Positions 8,820-20,045 of a stretch of DNA of 42,275 bases are shown here, in pieces; within the stretch, counting starts at the first letter, position 1, and each line of letters opens with the position of its first letter. The notes under the pieces were generated by a model. That model searched no databases. It worked only from the letters and a program-made list of their open reading frames with translations, and was not told the DNA's origin. Made by a program: the position numbers and the translations under genes. The stretch lies in contig JAFTEM010000018.1 of the NCBI GenBank assembly GCA_017453665.1, positions 1 to 42,275 on the forward strand. The letters are read 5' to 3'. This DNA comes from a bacterium. GTDB taxonomy: Bacteria > Patescibacteria > JAEDAM01 > Absconditabacterales > Absconditicoccaceae.

Positions 8820-9497
8820 ATGAGACACGGAAAAAAGTATGTAGAAGTTAAAAAGCTTGTTGAAAAATCAAAAGCGTATTCTTTAACAGAAGCTGTAGAA
8901 CTTCTTAAAAAAGTAAATTATGCTAAATTTGATGCTGGTATTGAGATTGCTATTAAAACAAATGCTAATCCTAAATACAATGATCAAATGTTAAGAGCAA
9001 CAACTATTCTTCCTCACGGAACAGGAAAAACAAAGAAAGTTGCTGTATTCACAACTGATGATAAAGTAGACGAAGCTAAAAAAGCTGGTGCTGATGTTGC
9101 AGGACATGATACACTTCTTGCTAACATTAAGGAAGGAAAAATGGATTTTGATGTTTTGATTACATCACCTGATCTTATCAGAGAATTAGCTCCTGTTGCT
9201 AAACAACTTGGACCTAAAGGATTAATGCCTTCTCCAAAAGCTGGAACAGTTGCTGTAAATATCGCTCAAGCAGTTGAAGAAACTAAAAAAGGTAAAATCG
9301 AATTCAGACTTGATAAAACTGGAAATATCCATGCATTAGTTGGAAAATTATCATTTGATAATGCTAAATTAGTAGAAAATGTTGAAGCATTATTAAAAGC
9401 AATCGAAGAAAATAAACCTACTGGAGTTAAAGGAAAATTAATTAAAAAAGTAGTTATTGCATCAACAATGTCTCCAGGAATTCAAATTGAATACTAA
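8820..9497 (+). CDS. rplA: 50S ribosomal protein L1
   Basis: 225 aa, normal length. Motifs include MRHGKKY at the start, LLKKVNYAKFDAGIEIAIK, the domain II segment LGPKGLMPSPKAGTV, and the C-terminal IASTMSPGIQIEY. L1 binds helix 77 of 23S rRNA at the L1 stalk and acts as repressor of its own operon in other bacteria. It is the last gene of the operon and is followed directly by a terminator. No in-frame TGA. Confidence 0.97.
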   Translation: MRHGKKYVEVKKLVEKSKAYSLTEAVELLKKVNYAKFDAGIEIAIKTNANPKYNDQMLRATTILPHGTGKTKKVAVFTTDDKVDEAKKAGADVAGHDTLLANIKEGKMDFDVLITSPDLIRELAPVAKQLGPKGLMPSPKAGTVAVNIAQAVEETKKGKIEFRLDKTGNIHALVGKLSFDNAKLVENVEALLKAIEENKPTGVKGKLIKKVVIASTMSPGIQIEY

Positions 9498-9520
9498 TTA
9501 TTGATAAAATAATTAAGAAG

Positions 9521-9547
9521 AACTAGGCTAGTACCTAGTTTTTTCTT
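9521..9547 (+). terminator. Terminator after rplA
   Basis: AACTAGG (9521-9527) pairs with CCTAGTT (9534-9540) around CTAGTA, followed by TTTTCTTT. It closes the secE-rplA operon. Confidence 0.8.
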
Positions 9548-9570
9548 TATGTATGAAAATCTTTGATTTT

Positions 9571-9599
9571 TTGACATTTTTAGGCTTTATCGCTATAAT
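9571..9599 (+). promoter_or_regulatory. Consensus sigma70-type promoter
   Basis: A perfect TTGACA at 9571-9576 and a perfect TATAAT at 9594-9599 are separated by 17 bases, 33 bases before the ATG of the 883-aa protein gene. It is the best promoter match noted in the window. Confidence 0.85.
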
Positions 9600-9631
9600 T
9601 GTAACAAGGAATTTTATATCTTCTCCAAAAA

Positions 9632-12283
9632 ATGCCAGAAACATCTAATGAAAAGTCAAGTGTCGAATTATGAGGACTTAAGGTTGAATTGCAGAGTATG
9701 AAAGAAAAATTCGATAGAGACTTGCAAGGATTCACAGAAAGTGAAAGGGAAAAAGCCTTAGCTACAGCATGGAAGGCTCTTTTGGAGTTAGAAGAAAAAC
9801 AAAAATCTTTAGATGAGACAACTGCATTACAAAATCAAGTATTATCTTGAGATGTAAAAGTAGATGTAAAAGATAATCATTGAACAATAACAATTGAACA
9901 AAATAATCATGTATATAATATTTCTATTGAATGAACCAAAGTCGATGAAGAAAAACCTAAAGAAGAAAATAGAGATCAAGCACAAACTTCTACAGAATGA
10001 CAGGTTGCAAAAGCTTGAGAGGTGTCAGCAGAAGATGAAGAGGCTGCAGCAAGTACGACATCATCAACAAATACAAATGAGACTGTTAGAACAACAACTT
10101 CGGTACCTGCAAGTTCTTCAAACACATCAACACATACAACCGCTGCAACAGTTGAACAATCAACAGCTGTAGCTGGTCAAACAACTGTAGCAAAAGCAGA
10201 GCAACCAGCAGCCAAAACGGTTGAGCAGACAACAGAAACCCAACAAACAACAACCACATATACAGAAACTCCAGACGCTCAAATAGATACTCCAGATAAA
10301 GCAGCTGAAGAAATAAAAAATATATTAGCTTCACTTTGTTCTGAGGTTCAACCAGATGCAACAGGAAGTATTGTATTATCAGCAGCTCAAATGTGAAAAT
10401 TGGACCGTATCAACAGTCTACGTTATAGATCTTTTGTTCCTGCTATGCCAACAGCATTAGCTGAAGCATTAGGATGAAGTTGAGTAATTACAGCAGAAGA
10501 TTTAAAAGATAAAAAATCAATAAAAAATAAGAGGAATGAATTAAAACAAAGATTAAGAGATGAAAAAAAATATAATAAAGAACTATGAAAATTAGTAGAT
10601 CAATATATGGATTATATTAATGCGAAAAATAGTACAAACTACAATTTAAATAGAATATGAGTACTTTCACAAATTAATAGTGCATTAGATACATGAGTCT
10701 ATATTAATACCCCTCTTGCATTCCTACCAGAAAATTGACCATTAATTTGTGATTTAGTAAAGAATTATAAAAGTTTAAAAGATGGTAATCGCATCAAACT
10801 ACAATATAAAGGTCAACAAATTGATATCTTTTCAAATGCATCAACAAGTGCAGCAAGATGAGCAACTGAGTATCTTGCAGGTTGTTGAGGATATTCTAAT
10901 ATCTTAGAAAAATTCTTAACAGAGAAGACAAACATGACACAATCTCAAGCAAGAAATATGGTGTGAACAGTTGGTTCTTTAGGTCTAATTGCTTGAGCAA
11001 TAGGAGTTTGAGTGTGGTTATTTAGTGAAAAGGAATGATGAGAGAGAAAATTTAAATTTCCTTGATTATGAAAATTAGCCGCAGCAATAGGAATCCCATT
11101 ATGATTAAAATATGGTTCAGAAGCCCTAACATGAAAATCATTTTTAGAAAATCTTAATACATGGTGGAGAACTGGACAATTCCCATGGGAAAACTGAGCA
11201 CAAGAAGGACTTTCTCTTTCTGAGAGACTTTCAGCTCAACAAGTGATGGGACAATTTGTGCTTTTATGAGTCCCTTTTGGAGTTTTAGCAGAATGTTGAA
11301 CCTTTGGAACTAATGATAAGATGACAAAGATTGATTTAGGGAAATTAAAGACTTATTTAGAAACAAGAGAACAAGCAGCTTCATGAGAAGAAAAAATGAG
11401 ATTAGGAGCTCAAATAGCTGCAATCGAAAGTATTATAAGAGACGGCTCTCAAAATACATTAAATAATTATATTGAAAGATTGGATGTAAAAGGTTCAGAT
11501 ATAAAAGATCCAAATAAAGCTAACGCAACGTTGGATAATCGTTTATCAGAAGCGAGTGAAAAGTACAATAAATTAGATGCATATCTTAAAGCTAAGAATC
11601 TTAATATTAATCCAGCAAAGAAAGATAAGATTGTAGATACTTTATTTAAAGAAAAAGATTTAAGTGAGAAAGTATTTGATAAATTGAAAGAGGAAGGATG
11701 CTTTTTACCAAATACTCCAACATATCAAGAACTCGATAAATTACAAAATGTAAGTGTTGAGAAAAAAATAAAACTTCATGATGCATTTGTCAAAATAGCA
11801 GGAGAATGAACAAGATATTGACAAATGAACTTGAAAGTAGATGGATGAAATCTTATACTTAAATCATGATTATGAAATGGCAATAAAGAGATAAAATTAT
11901 ATGCAAATGATAATACGATAGATGGCTTAGTTGTATGAGATGGTGTTACAAGATTAAAATTAGAAAGTGAAGAAGAACTATTAAGAACAGCACTTATTGT
12001 TAATCGAATAAGAACAAGTAGTGTTTGGTCAGAAACGCCAATAGCAAAAGGATGACAAACAGAACGACCATTTAAGGTATCATCATGATGGAAGTTCTGG
12101 TGAGATATAGAATTTATGAAACATAGCGGTGATTCAAATAATATAAAAGTATTATCGAGCTTTGAACCATTCTTTAGTGAAATGGCAAAGAATCATCCAA
12201 CGATTGAAAAAGATAATAATAGGGAATTCTTTGTAAAATATCTTAACAAACTTCGAGCTGAAGATCCACAAACAGTAAAATAA
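9632..12283 (+). CDS. Large unknown membrane protein with Thr/Ala-rich linker (883 aa)
   Basis: The 883-codon frame (TGA as Gly, dozens of them) runs from ATG 9632 to TAA 12281-12283. Order: a charged coiled-coil N-terminus (about residues 1-75), a short beta segment, a low-complexity Thr/Ala/Gln/Glu linker (about 130-215), a helical charged region, a hydrophobic pair of likely membrane segments (about 446-495, VGSLGLIAGAIGVGVWLF and a following Gly/Ala-rich stretch), a third hydrophobic segment near 545 (MGQFVLLGVPFGVLAECG), then a helical C-terminal domain. There is no signal peptide. I do not recognise the family. It has its own consensus promoter and is followed 28 bases on by a coiled-coil lipoprotein, so the two may form an envelope complex; that is inference. 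Confidence 0.8.
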
Positions 12284-12311
12284 TTCTTTTAAATATTAAT
12301 ACAGGATAACA

Positions 12312-12791
12312 ATGAGAAAATCTATTGATTATAAAGAAACGGGAAGAAAGCGAAAAGCTGTAAGAAATGTCGTAGCAGTAACATGAGCAACACTTCTTTT
12401 GACGTTCTGAGCTTCAAGTTGTTCTAATGCGCAAAAAGATTATGAAAGCGGAGAGACAACAGAACAAATCGCAAAAAATGACGCAAAAATCAAAAGTCTA
12501 ATTGATGCATACGATTATTATTATAATGAAATCCAACGTCGCCAAAAAAATCTTGCAGCCTTAGAAGCAAGTGGAGATATTAGATGAGCAAGAGCTGAAA
12601 GAGAAAGAATTAAAGAACTTGTAGAAACATTAGAGGATACAGAAAAACAAATCGATAAAGCTCAAAATAAGAAAGTAGAACTTGATAAATATAATCAAGA
12701 AGGAAAGGTAGCTTCAGAAAGCGATGCAGCTGGAGCTGTTGGATGAATACGAATTCCACCTCATAGGACATTCTGAGAAACAAAGCCTTAA
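12312..12791 (+). CDS. Coiled-coil lipoprotein
   Basis: 159 aa with TGA as Gly. A basic N-terminus (RKSIDYKETGRKRKAVRN) precedes a hydrophobic stretch ending in the lipobox-like LTFGASSC, so a lipidated Cys near residue 35 is likely. The mature part is a long charged helix, about residues 45-130 (RRQKNLAALEASGDIRGARA, ELVETLEDTEKQIDKAQNKK), predicting a coiled coil, followed by a short Gly/Pro tail. It is likely in one transcript with the preceding 883-aa gene and ends at a strong terminator. Function unknown. Confidence 0.75.
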
Positions 12792-12822
12792 TCTATAAAA
12801 TACTATAAATCTTAGTTATAAG

Positions 12823-12862
12823 AAAAATCCAGAAAATAAATTTCAAAGTTCTGGATTTTTTT
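12823..12862. terminator. Bidirectional terminator between convergent genes
   Basis: AAAAATCCAGAA (12823-12834) pairs with TTCTGGATTTTT (12849-12860); the T run follows on plus and the A run mirrors it on minus. It lies between the lipoprotein stop and the stop of the minus gene at 12875. Confidence 0.8.
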
Positions 12863-12874
12863 AAAAGAACTATT

Positions 12875-13777
12875 TTATCCAAACGCTTTATCATAGGCTC
12901 TTTCAAGAGTTGCTCTATCAAAATAAGAACCAGTCTCATTAATAGCAGTCTGTTGAGCAAAAGCCATCATAGTTTCTTTATCATCAGTATTAAGTCTATC
13001 AAATGGTGAGACATGAAGACTTTCACAAGCATGAGTAATCCAAGTAATACGTAAAGCCTTTAATGAATCAGGTTCGTTAGGTTGATAAATACCTTGCATT
13101 CAAGAACAATTAATCCCTTGAATAGATTTATTACGATATCTATCTTGTCTCATGAGTCTCATAAATGATGCTAATCAATCTTCCATACTATTATACTTTC
13201 CATGATTTTGCCCATCAGCAACCCTTGAGGATCAAGACCTTCAAACATCTCCTTTAAAAGGGGAAACATTACAAGGATTATTCTTCTTTACTCAAACAGC
13301 TTTTTTATTAGTGTATTTAAGTGCTTGATCTTTTACTTGTAAGGTTGTTAAATTTCCTTCTGTTCCTTTTAATGAAAGTTGAGAAAATCCAAGAAGGGGA
13401 TGAAGCTTAATATTATCTACTCTATAAGAGCTGATTCATTTATAAGGAGTAGTAATATGAGCAAAAGGATACTCTCAAGGCGTAAATCAATTATAATCAA
13501 TACGAGGTGTCTCAAGTCCAATTTTAATCTCAGAACTACCAAAGGGTCTTGTGGCTGCTCAAATAATATCACTGCTATTATTCTCTCAGTTTGTACTTTC
13601 AGAAAATGTACTTCCAAGTTTAGAAAGGTCTATTCAAAGATTTTCCTCAAGCCATTTAAGAGTTTTTTTATAGAAAGACTCCCAAACATTTCCTTCTAAT
13701 CAGAGAATATCACTCCTTATAGAAGAACTAGATTCAACATGTTCACTTCCGTTACTAGCACTTTCTGGTGAGCTCAT
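12875..13777 (-). CDS. P5/NPGN-domain-like protein
   Basis: 300 aa with TGA as Gly, from ATG 13777 to TAA 12875-12877. The first half (Ser/Gly/Asn-rich) is unrecognised. The second half (about residues 165-300) follows the pattern of the phage structural protein P5-like domain: NNPCNVSPFKGDVG, a SMEDGLASFMRLMRQDRY segment, CSGMQGIYQPNEPDSLKALR and CESLHVSPFDRLN. In that family this reads NNPGNI..., a GI/GL helix, W.P..EN and LGVSP. The family occurs in phage tail and prophage loci and in bacterial secreted proteins, and is often linked to peptidoglycan. Here the usual NNPGN glycine is Cys (TGT). No phage genes surround it. I give the family assignment moderate weight and no precise activity. 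Confidence 0.55.
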
Positions 13778-13801
13778 AGCTATTTAATAAAAAACCTAAA
13801 A

Positions 13802-14332
13802 CTAATATTCTTCAGTCCCTTTTTCTAAATATACTAACTCAACTCAAGCATTTTTAAAAGCCTCTTCACTTAATTTAGCATCATGAAATTTCTTTTCACA
13901 AACAACTTTAGAGATTCATGAAGCGATAATAAGATGGGCACAATGTCTAACATAACATGGCGTCATTTTTGTATAAAGTGTTGCTCATTCTAAACTAACA
14001 CCTTGACGTGCTGCATGTGCAATAGCACTAAGTTCGGCACAAGCGTTTCTCATACAATGTTGAGTTGCTTCTCAGGTATTCTTAATAACGGTCCACATAA
14101 GATGTCATTCTTCATCACACTTTTTTGAACCTTCTGGTGCATCAACAAATCCAGTAGCAACTACTTGTCAATCTTTTACAATGATGCATCCACTTCTTCA
14201 GCGATCACAACTTCCTTTTTCTCAAACAACGCGACAAATATCCATAAAGTATTCATCATCAGCAATTTGATCAGCCTTAAGATAGCCATGATCTTTAATA
14301 TTTCAATGTGCAATTTTTTCTTCTTCTGTCAT
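13802..14332 (-). CDS. Divergent deoxycytidylate-deaminase-like protein
   Basis: 176 aa with TGA as Gly. It aligns along its length with the canonical dCMP deaminase at 19547-20029 (shared EYFM.ICR, G.SGC.I.KD, GH.....V, L.KMTPC and SKVVCEKK.H segments). The zinc/catalytic motif reads CAELSAI instead of HAEQNAI, and the second motif is PCYVRHCA, so the two cysteines are four residues apart instead of two. Cys for His is known in the cytidine deaminase branch, but the stretched CxxxxC is unusual. It may have a different substrate or be non-catalytic. It ends 24 bases before the start of the P5-like gene, so the two minus genes probably share a transcript. Confidence 0.75.
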
Positions 14333-14495
14333 ATTGACATTTTTCAAAATAAAATGCTTTATATAATTATATGAACAATCCCTAAATTTTTCAAATTTTA
14401 AGCAGGATTTTAAGCAAAATCTTTTTTTGTCACAAACAGTATTATTATTCGTATATACAATCAGAAAACTTTTATTTTTTTATTGTTAAAAAATT

Positions 14496-15038
14496 ATGAA
14501 AAAGACAAGTATTGCACTTTGTGCTGTTCTCTTCTGAGCACTAGTGATGACAAATGTATTCGCTGAAGAAGCAGACGTTGCTACAGCAACATCAGAAGAA
14601 ACTACTCTTACAACTACAGGAGCAACAACTACAGGAGCTGAAGCTACTACATGAACAGCCACTACAGAAACAGGAGCTACTGCAGAAACAGGAGCTAGTG
14701 TAGAAGAAACAACAGGAGCTGTTGCTTCAACTGGAGACACTACAACAACAGGAGAAATCGCTTCAACTGGAGCTGTAGCAGAATCTGGAGCAGTTGCTGA
14801 AGAAGCTACAACAGGAGATGTTGTTGAAGAAGTTGATGTTAACGCTACATTACATGCAATGATTAACAAATATTTTGAAGACAATGCTTCAAAATATAAA
14901 ACATTAAAATCTAAATCAGATTTCATTACATCATTAAGAGAAAAAGTTGCTAAAGCTGCAGAATCAGCTAGAGCTAACTACAAAGCTGCTTATGATATAC
15001 TTAAAGGAGCTTTAGAAAGTTATAAAGTTGCTGAATAA
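14496..15038 (+). CDS. Secreted Thr/Gly/Ala-rich low-complexity protein
   Basis: 180 aa. A clear Sec signal peptide (MKKTSIALCAVLFGALVMTN, cleavage likely after VFA at about residue 24) precedes a low-complexity region of TTGA, TGA and ETGA-type amino-acid repeats up to about residue 110. A C-terminal helical Lys-rich domain follows (HAMINKYFEDNASKYKTLKS ... SARANYKAAYDILKGALESY). The layout suggests a flexible exported linker with a small folded end, perhaps cell-wall or surface attached. Family not recognised. It is transcribed divergently from the deaminase-like gene and closed by a strong terminator. Confidence 0.8.
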
Positions 15039-15062
15039 GGAAATAAGATATTCTTTAACTAT

Positions 15063-15090
15063 AAGGAAGGCAAATGCCTTCCTTTTTTTT
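15063..15090 (+). terminator. Strong terminator
   Basis: AAGGAAGGCA (15063-15072) pairs perfectly with TGCCTTCCTT (15075-15084), then T8. Its T run overlaps the -35 box of the next gene. Confidence 0.9.
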
Positions 15091-15116
15091 GCCTTAATTT
15101 TATTTTAGGATATAAT
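15089..15116 (+). promoter_or_regulatory. Candidate promoter
   Basis: TTGCCT at 15089-15094 and TATAAT at 15111-15116 have a 16-base spacer, 32 bases before the ATG at 15149. Confidence 0.6.
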
Positions 15117-15148
15117 AGAAGTGTGTTTAAACATAAAGAATCTACTTC

Positions 15149-15683
15149 ATGCAAAAAAAAGAAAATCAACAACAAAAAATGATGAAAAAATTGCTCAAAC
15201 AGTATAAAAGATCAAAGTTTAGGCGAAAGTTTAAGCAGTTCTTTTTTACAATTCTCTGAGCTTATATTTGTTATTGGTGAGGTATGGTGCTTTATGAATG
15301 AGGTTTTGAAATGAATTATTATGCATATTTAGCAATAATTATGGGACTTCTTGCCCTACATTACGGAATAAAATGAATTTATTTAATGGTTGCTTGAGCG
15401 GCATTGAAAGAACATCTCGTATTAAACGGAATAAAAGTAGAGGCAAAAATAGTAAATGTTGAATATATCGATTCCTGGAGTACTTATCAAAAAGGAACTT
15501 TTATTTTTGCGGTCCCTAATGAATGACTCTTAGAGGGGATGAATCTAATCTTTAAGAGTGAAAGATTGTTCCTAAAATTCCCTAAATCAGTTGTAAGACC
15601 ATGAGATGTAGTATCTGTTTTTGTTGACCCCAAAAATCTCCAAAGTTATTGGATGAATATAGAAAGTATTTTTAGTAAACGTC

Positions 15684-15691
<8 letters not shown>
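15149..15691 (+). CDS. Small membrane protein, DUF3592-like layout
   Basis: 180 aa with TGA as Gly. A basic Lys/Gln N-terminus is followed by two hydrophobic segments (about residues 27-47 and 53-75, FFFTILGAYICYWGGMVLY and YLAIIMGLLALHYGIKGIYL). A beta-rich soluble domain follows (KVEAKIVNVEYIDSWSTYQK ... RPGDVVSVFVDPKN), ending in VFVDPKN.Q.YW as in membrane proteins of the DUF3592 kind. Function unknown. Its last 8 bases overlap the 3' end of ligA on the other strand, so no terminator separates the two. Confidence 0.75.
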
Positions 15692-17888
<2,197 letters not shown>

Positions 17889-18025
17889 ACTCAAAACAAG
17901 TGGAGCATAAATAGAGTACTTTCAGTCTAGGGATATCCTTAGAAAACTCAAATGCTCATTTGAAAAAATATCTTTACTTTTTTAATAAAATGGCTATAGT
18001 ATGAAAAACAAAATACAAAATACAA

Positions 18026-18439
18026 ATGAGAAAAAGTTTCTATCTTAGTTTCTTTATTTTCTTTTTATTAACATCTTGTTGTAAGGAGGAGTTTGATAAA
18101 GAAATTACTGCAACTTGGGAGGTCGGTATTTTCCACGATGCAGAATGCGGAAACAAATACCTTACCTTCGAAATCAATCCATCTCGTGGTAAAATCCAAG
18201 CACTTGATATTACCACTTATTGGATATTCTACAATCAATCGCAATCCACAACACTTACACTCAAAGATACAGACTTCAACCTCTCAACCACAAATAAAAA
18301 TGGAATGGAGGGGATAACTTGGACTTCTTTGAATTATATTCTTAATGATTATTCATGGTCCTTAAAAGAGGTCCAAATAAAAGGGAGAGTAAAAGTAAGT
18401 AACTGTTGGTATAGCATAAACAGTAGAAAAATATTTTAA
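18026..18439 (+). CDS. Small lipoprotein
   Basis: 137 aa, no TGA. The N-terminus MRKSFYLSFFIFFLLTSCCK is a lipoprotein signal with lipobox LTSC at about residues 15-18. The mature part is a beta-rich domain with several Trp and Cys (TATWEVGIFHDAECGN, ITWTSLNYILNDYSWSLKE) and a basic C-terminus. Family not recognised. The frame is free of TGA and uses relatively varied codons compared with its neighbours, so horizontal origin is possible but weakly supported. Confidence 0.7.
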   Translation: MRKSFYLSFFIFFLLTSCCKEEFDKEITATWEVGIFHDAECGNKYLTFEINPSRGKIQALDITTYWIFYNQSQSTTLTLKDTDFNLSTTNKNGMEGITWTSLNYILNDYSWSLKEVQIKGRVKVSNCWYSINSRKIF

Positions 18440-18440
18440 A

Positions 18441-18478
18441 AAAAGCTGATCTCTGAAATCCAAAGGTCAGCATTTTTT
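18441..18478. terminator. Terminator between convergent genes
   Basis: AAAAGCTGA at 18441-18449 faces TCAGCATTTTTT from 18467; GCTGA/TCAGC form a short stem with A and T runs on either side, so it may serve both the lipoprotein gene and the minus gene ending at 18493. Confidence 0.55.
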
Positions 18479-18492
18479 GTACTAAGTAAGAA

Positions 18493-19401
18493 TTATTCTT
18501 TAGCTTCTTGGCTAGCAATTTTTTCAATTTCATCCATATTCTCTATGCATTCATAGGTAGGACAAATTACCATATCTCAAACCTTTTCATAGCTAGTAAT
18601 AAGATTGTCTTTTTCAACAACTTCTCCTAAAAGGTCTTTAATAATATCAAAACTCTCTTGTGCTTTATCTTCAATAGTTTCTCAAACAGCATCTTGTGAG
18701 AGTGTTTCATCTCTTCTTTTCATCCATGCTTTATTGATAGGGTGTTCAATATCAACTTCTTTAAGAGGAAGTGTTTGAAAAATAGCAAAACTTGATTCTA
18801 ATCAAATGCTATGGTCTTGATAAATTTGTCCAATAGCAGTTGAAAGTTTCCGGCTATCTTTTCACATTCAAGTAATGAAAACAATCTTTTTCATAATAGG
18901 AATATGATCATCATTTCAGAATCAATTTTCACTAAGAAGTAATCCTTTATTTAAAGGGAATCCTTTTTTAAGATAATATTCCCATACTTTATATCCTTTT
19001 TTTTGGAAACTGATTTCAAAATTATAGATAACATCATACATTTCTTCAGGATTGATATTAGTGATTACAAGATGTGGCTTAATTCAAGTTACTGTTTCAA
19101 TTCTTTTTAGGGTGTGTTCTAGATGTTGTACACAAGGAATATTCTTTTTAGTCATAGGAATATTTTCGATAATTGAGCTAGCATTCACGCACATCAAAAT
19201 ATCTAAATCTTTTTTTAGCTCAATAATAATTTTCTTTTTATTATCTGGATCATATCCAGGAAAAATCCTCTGTGCAAAATCATCTTCAAGGAGTTTTCAG
19301 TTAATCTCAATATAGAGCTTTCATTTTGTTTTCTCAGCTCTCGTCTTGATTTCATTTGTTACGCTTTCAACGTATTTTTTTGAATTAAAACAGTTTTCCA
19401 T
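18493..19401 (-). CDS. DUF1846-like protein, short form
   Basis: 302 aa with TGA as Gly. The segment KGKLYIEINGKLLEDDFAQR followed by FPGYDPDNK, the LDILMCVNA strand, the GIKPHLVITNINPE strand and the IVFITGMGKDSRKLSTAIGQ nucleotide-type loop match the DUF1846 family, including the downstream IYQDHS and the HPINKAW helix. DUF1846 proteins are usually about 500 aa; this one ends at about 300, so the C-terminal half is missing. The biochemical role of the family is uncertain. Start at ATG 19401 aligns with the family N-terminus. Confidence 0.7.
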
Positions 19402-19546
19402 ATTTTGTTTTTGTAAGCACCAATAAAAGCTTTAAGAAATTATAGAACTTTTTCTTTTGAATGTCAAAAGAAGGAAATAATTTTCTTGAAATGACCTTTA
19501 CAAAATATAAAAATATGAAAATGCTTTATTTTCTTTTCTAAAAAGA

Positions 19547-20029
19547 ATGGAAAATCCTCAAAATCAACGCCCAACATGGGATGAATATTTCATGGAAGTT
19601 TGTAGAGCAATAGCTAAAAGAGCCACCTGTAATCGTTGAAAAAGTTGATGTGTTATAGCAAAAGATAACCAAATTTTAGTCTCATGATATGTATGAGCTC
19701 CAAGAGGGCTTCCTCATTGTGATGATGTAGGTCATCTATTAAAAGAAGTAAAAGATGAAACCGGTCATGTTTCAACACACTGTATGAGAACGGTCCATGC
19801 AGAACAAAATGCAATATGTCAGGCTGCTAAACTCTGAATTTCTTTAGAATGAGCAACACTCTACTGTAAAATGACTCCTTGTAGAGCATGTGCAATGATG
19901 ATTATTAATTGTTGAATCAAAAGAGTAGTATGTGAAAAAAAATATCATGCAGGAGCAGAAAGTGAAGAAATGTTTAAAACCGTAGGAATACAGTTAGAAT
20001 TCGTAAACGATGAAGTCGAACAATATTAA
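19547..20029 (+). CDS. Deoxycytidylate (dCMP) deaminase
   Basis: 160 aa with TGA as Gly. Zinc-dependent deaminase converting dCMP to dUMP for thymidylate synthesis. The active-site motif HAEQNAI is at about residues 84-90 (His ligand, catalytic Glu86), and the PCRAC ligands are Cys112 and Cys115. An extra-Cys segment (GLPHCDDVGH) upstream is typical of dCMP deaminases of the ComEB type. The C-terminus (RVVCEKKYHAGAESEEMFK) also fits. A divergent paralog lies 5 kb away on the minus strand (13802-14332). It converges on murC with 16 bases between the stops. Confidence 0.9.
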
Positions 20030-20045
20030 GAAAAATAATCGTATA

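Noticed and set aside
12875..13777. Part of a prophage
   Set aside because: No capsid, portal, terminase or integrase genes surround it; neighbours are a lipoprotein gene and a deaminase-like gene.
14085..14340. Plus-strand frame overlapping the 5' part of the deaminase-like gene
   Set aside because: The minus frame carries the conserved deaminase motifs; the plus frame is a shadow.
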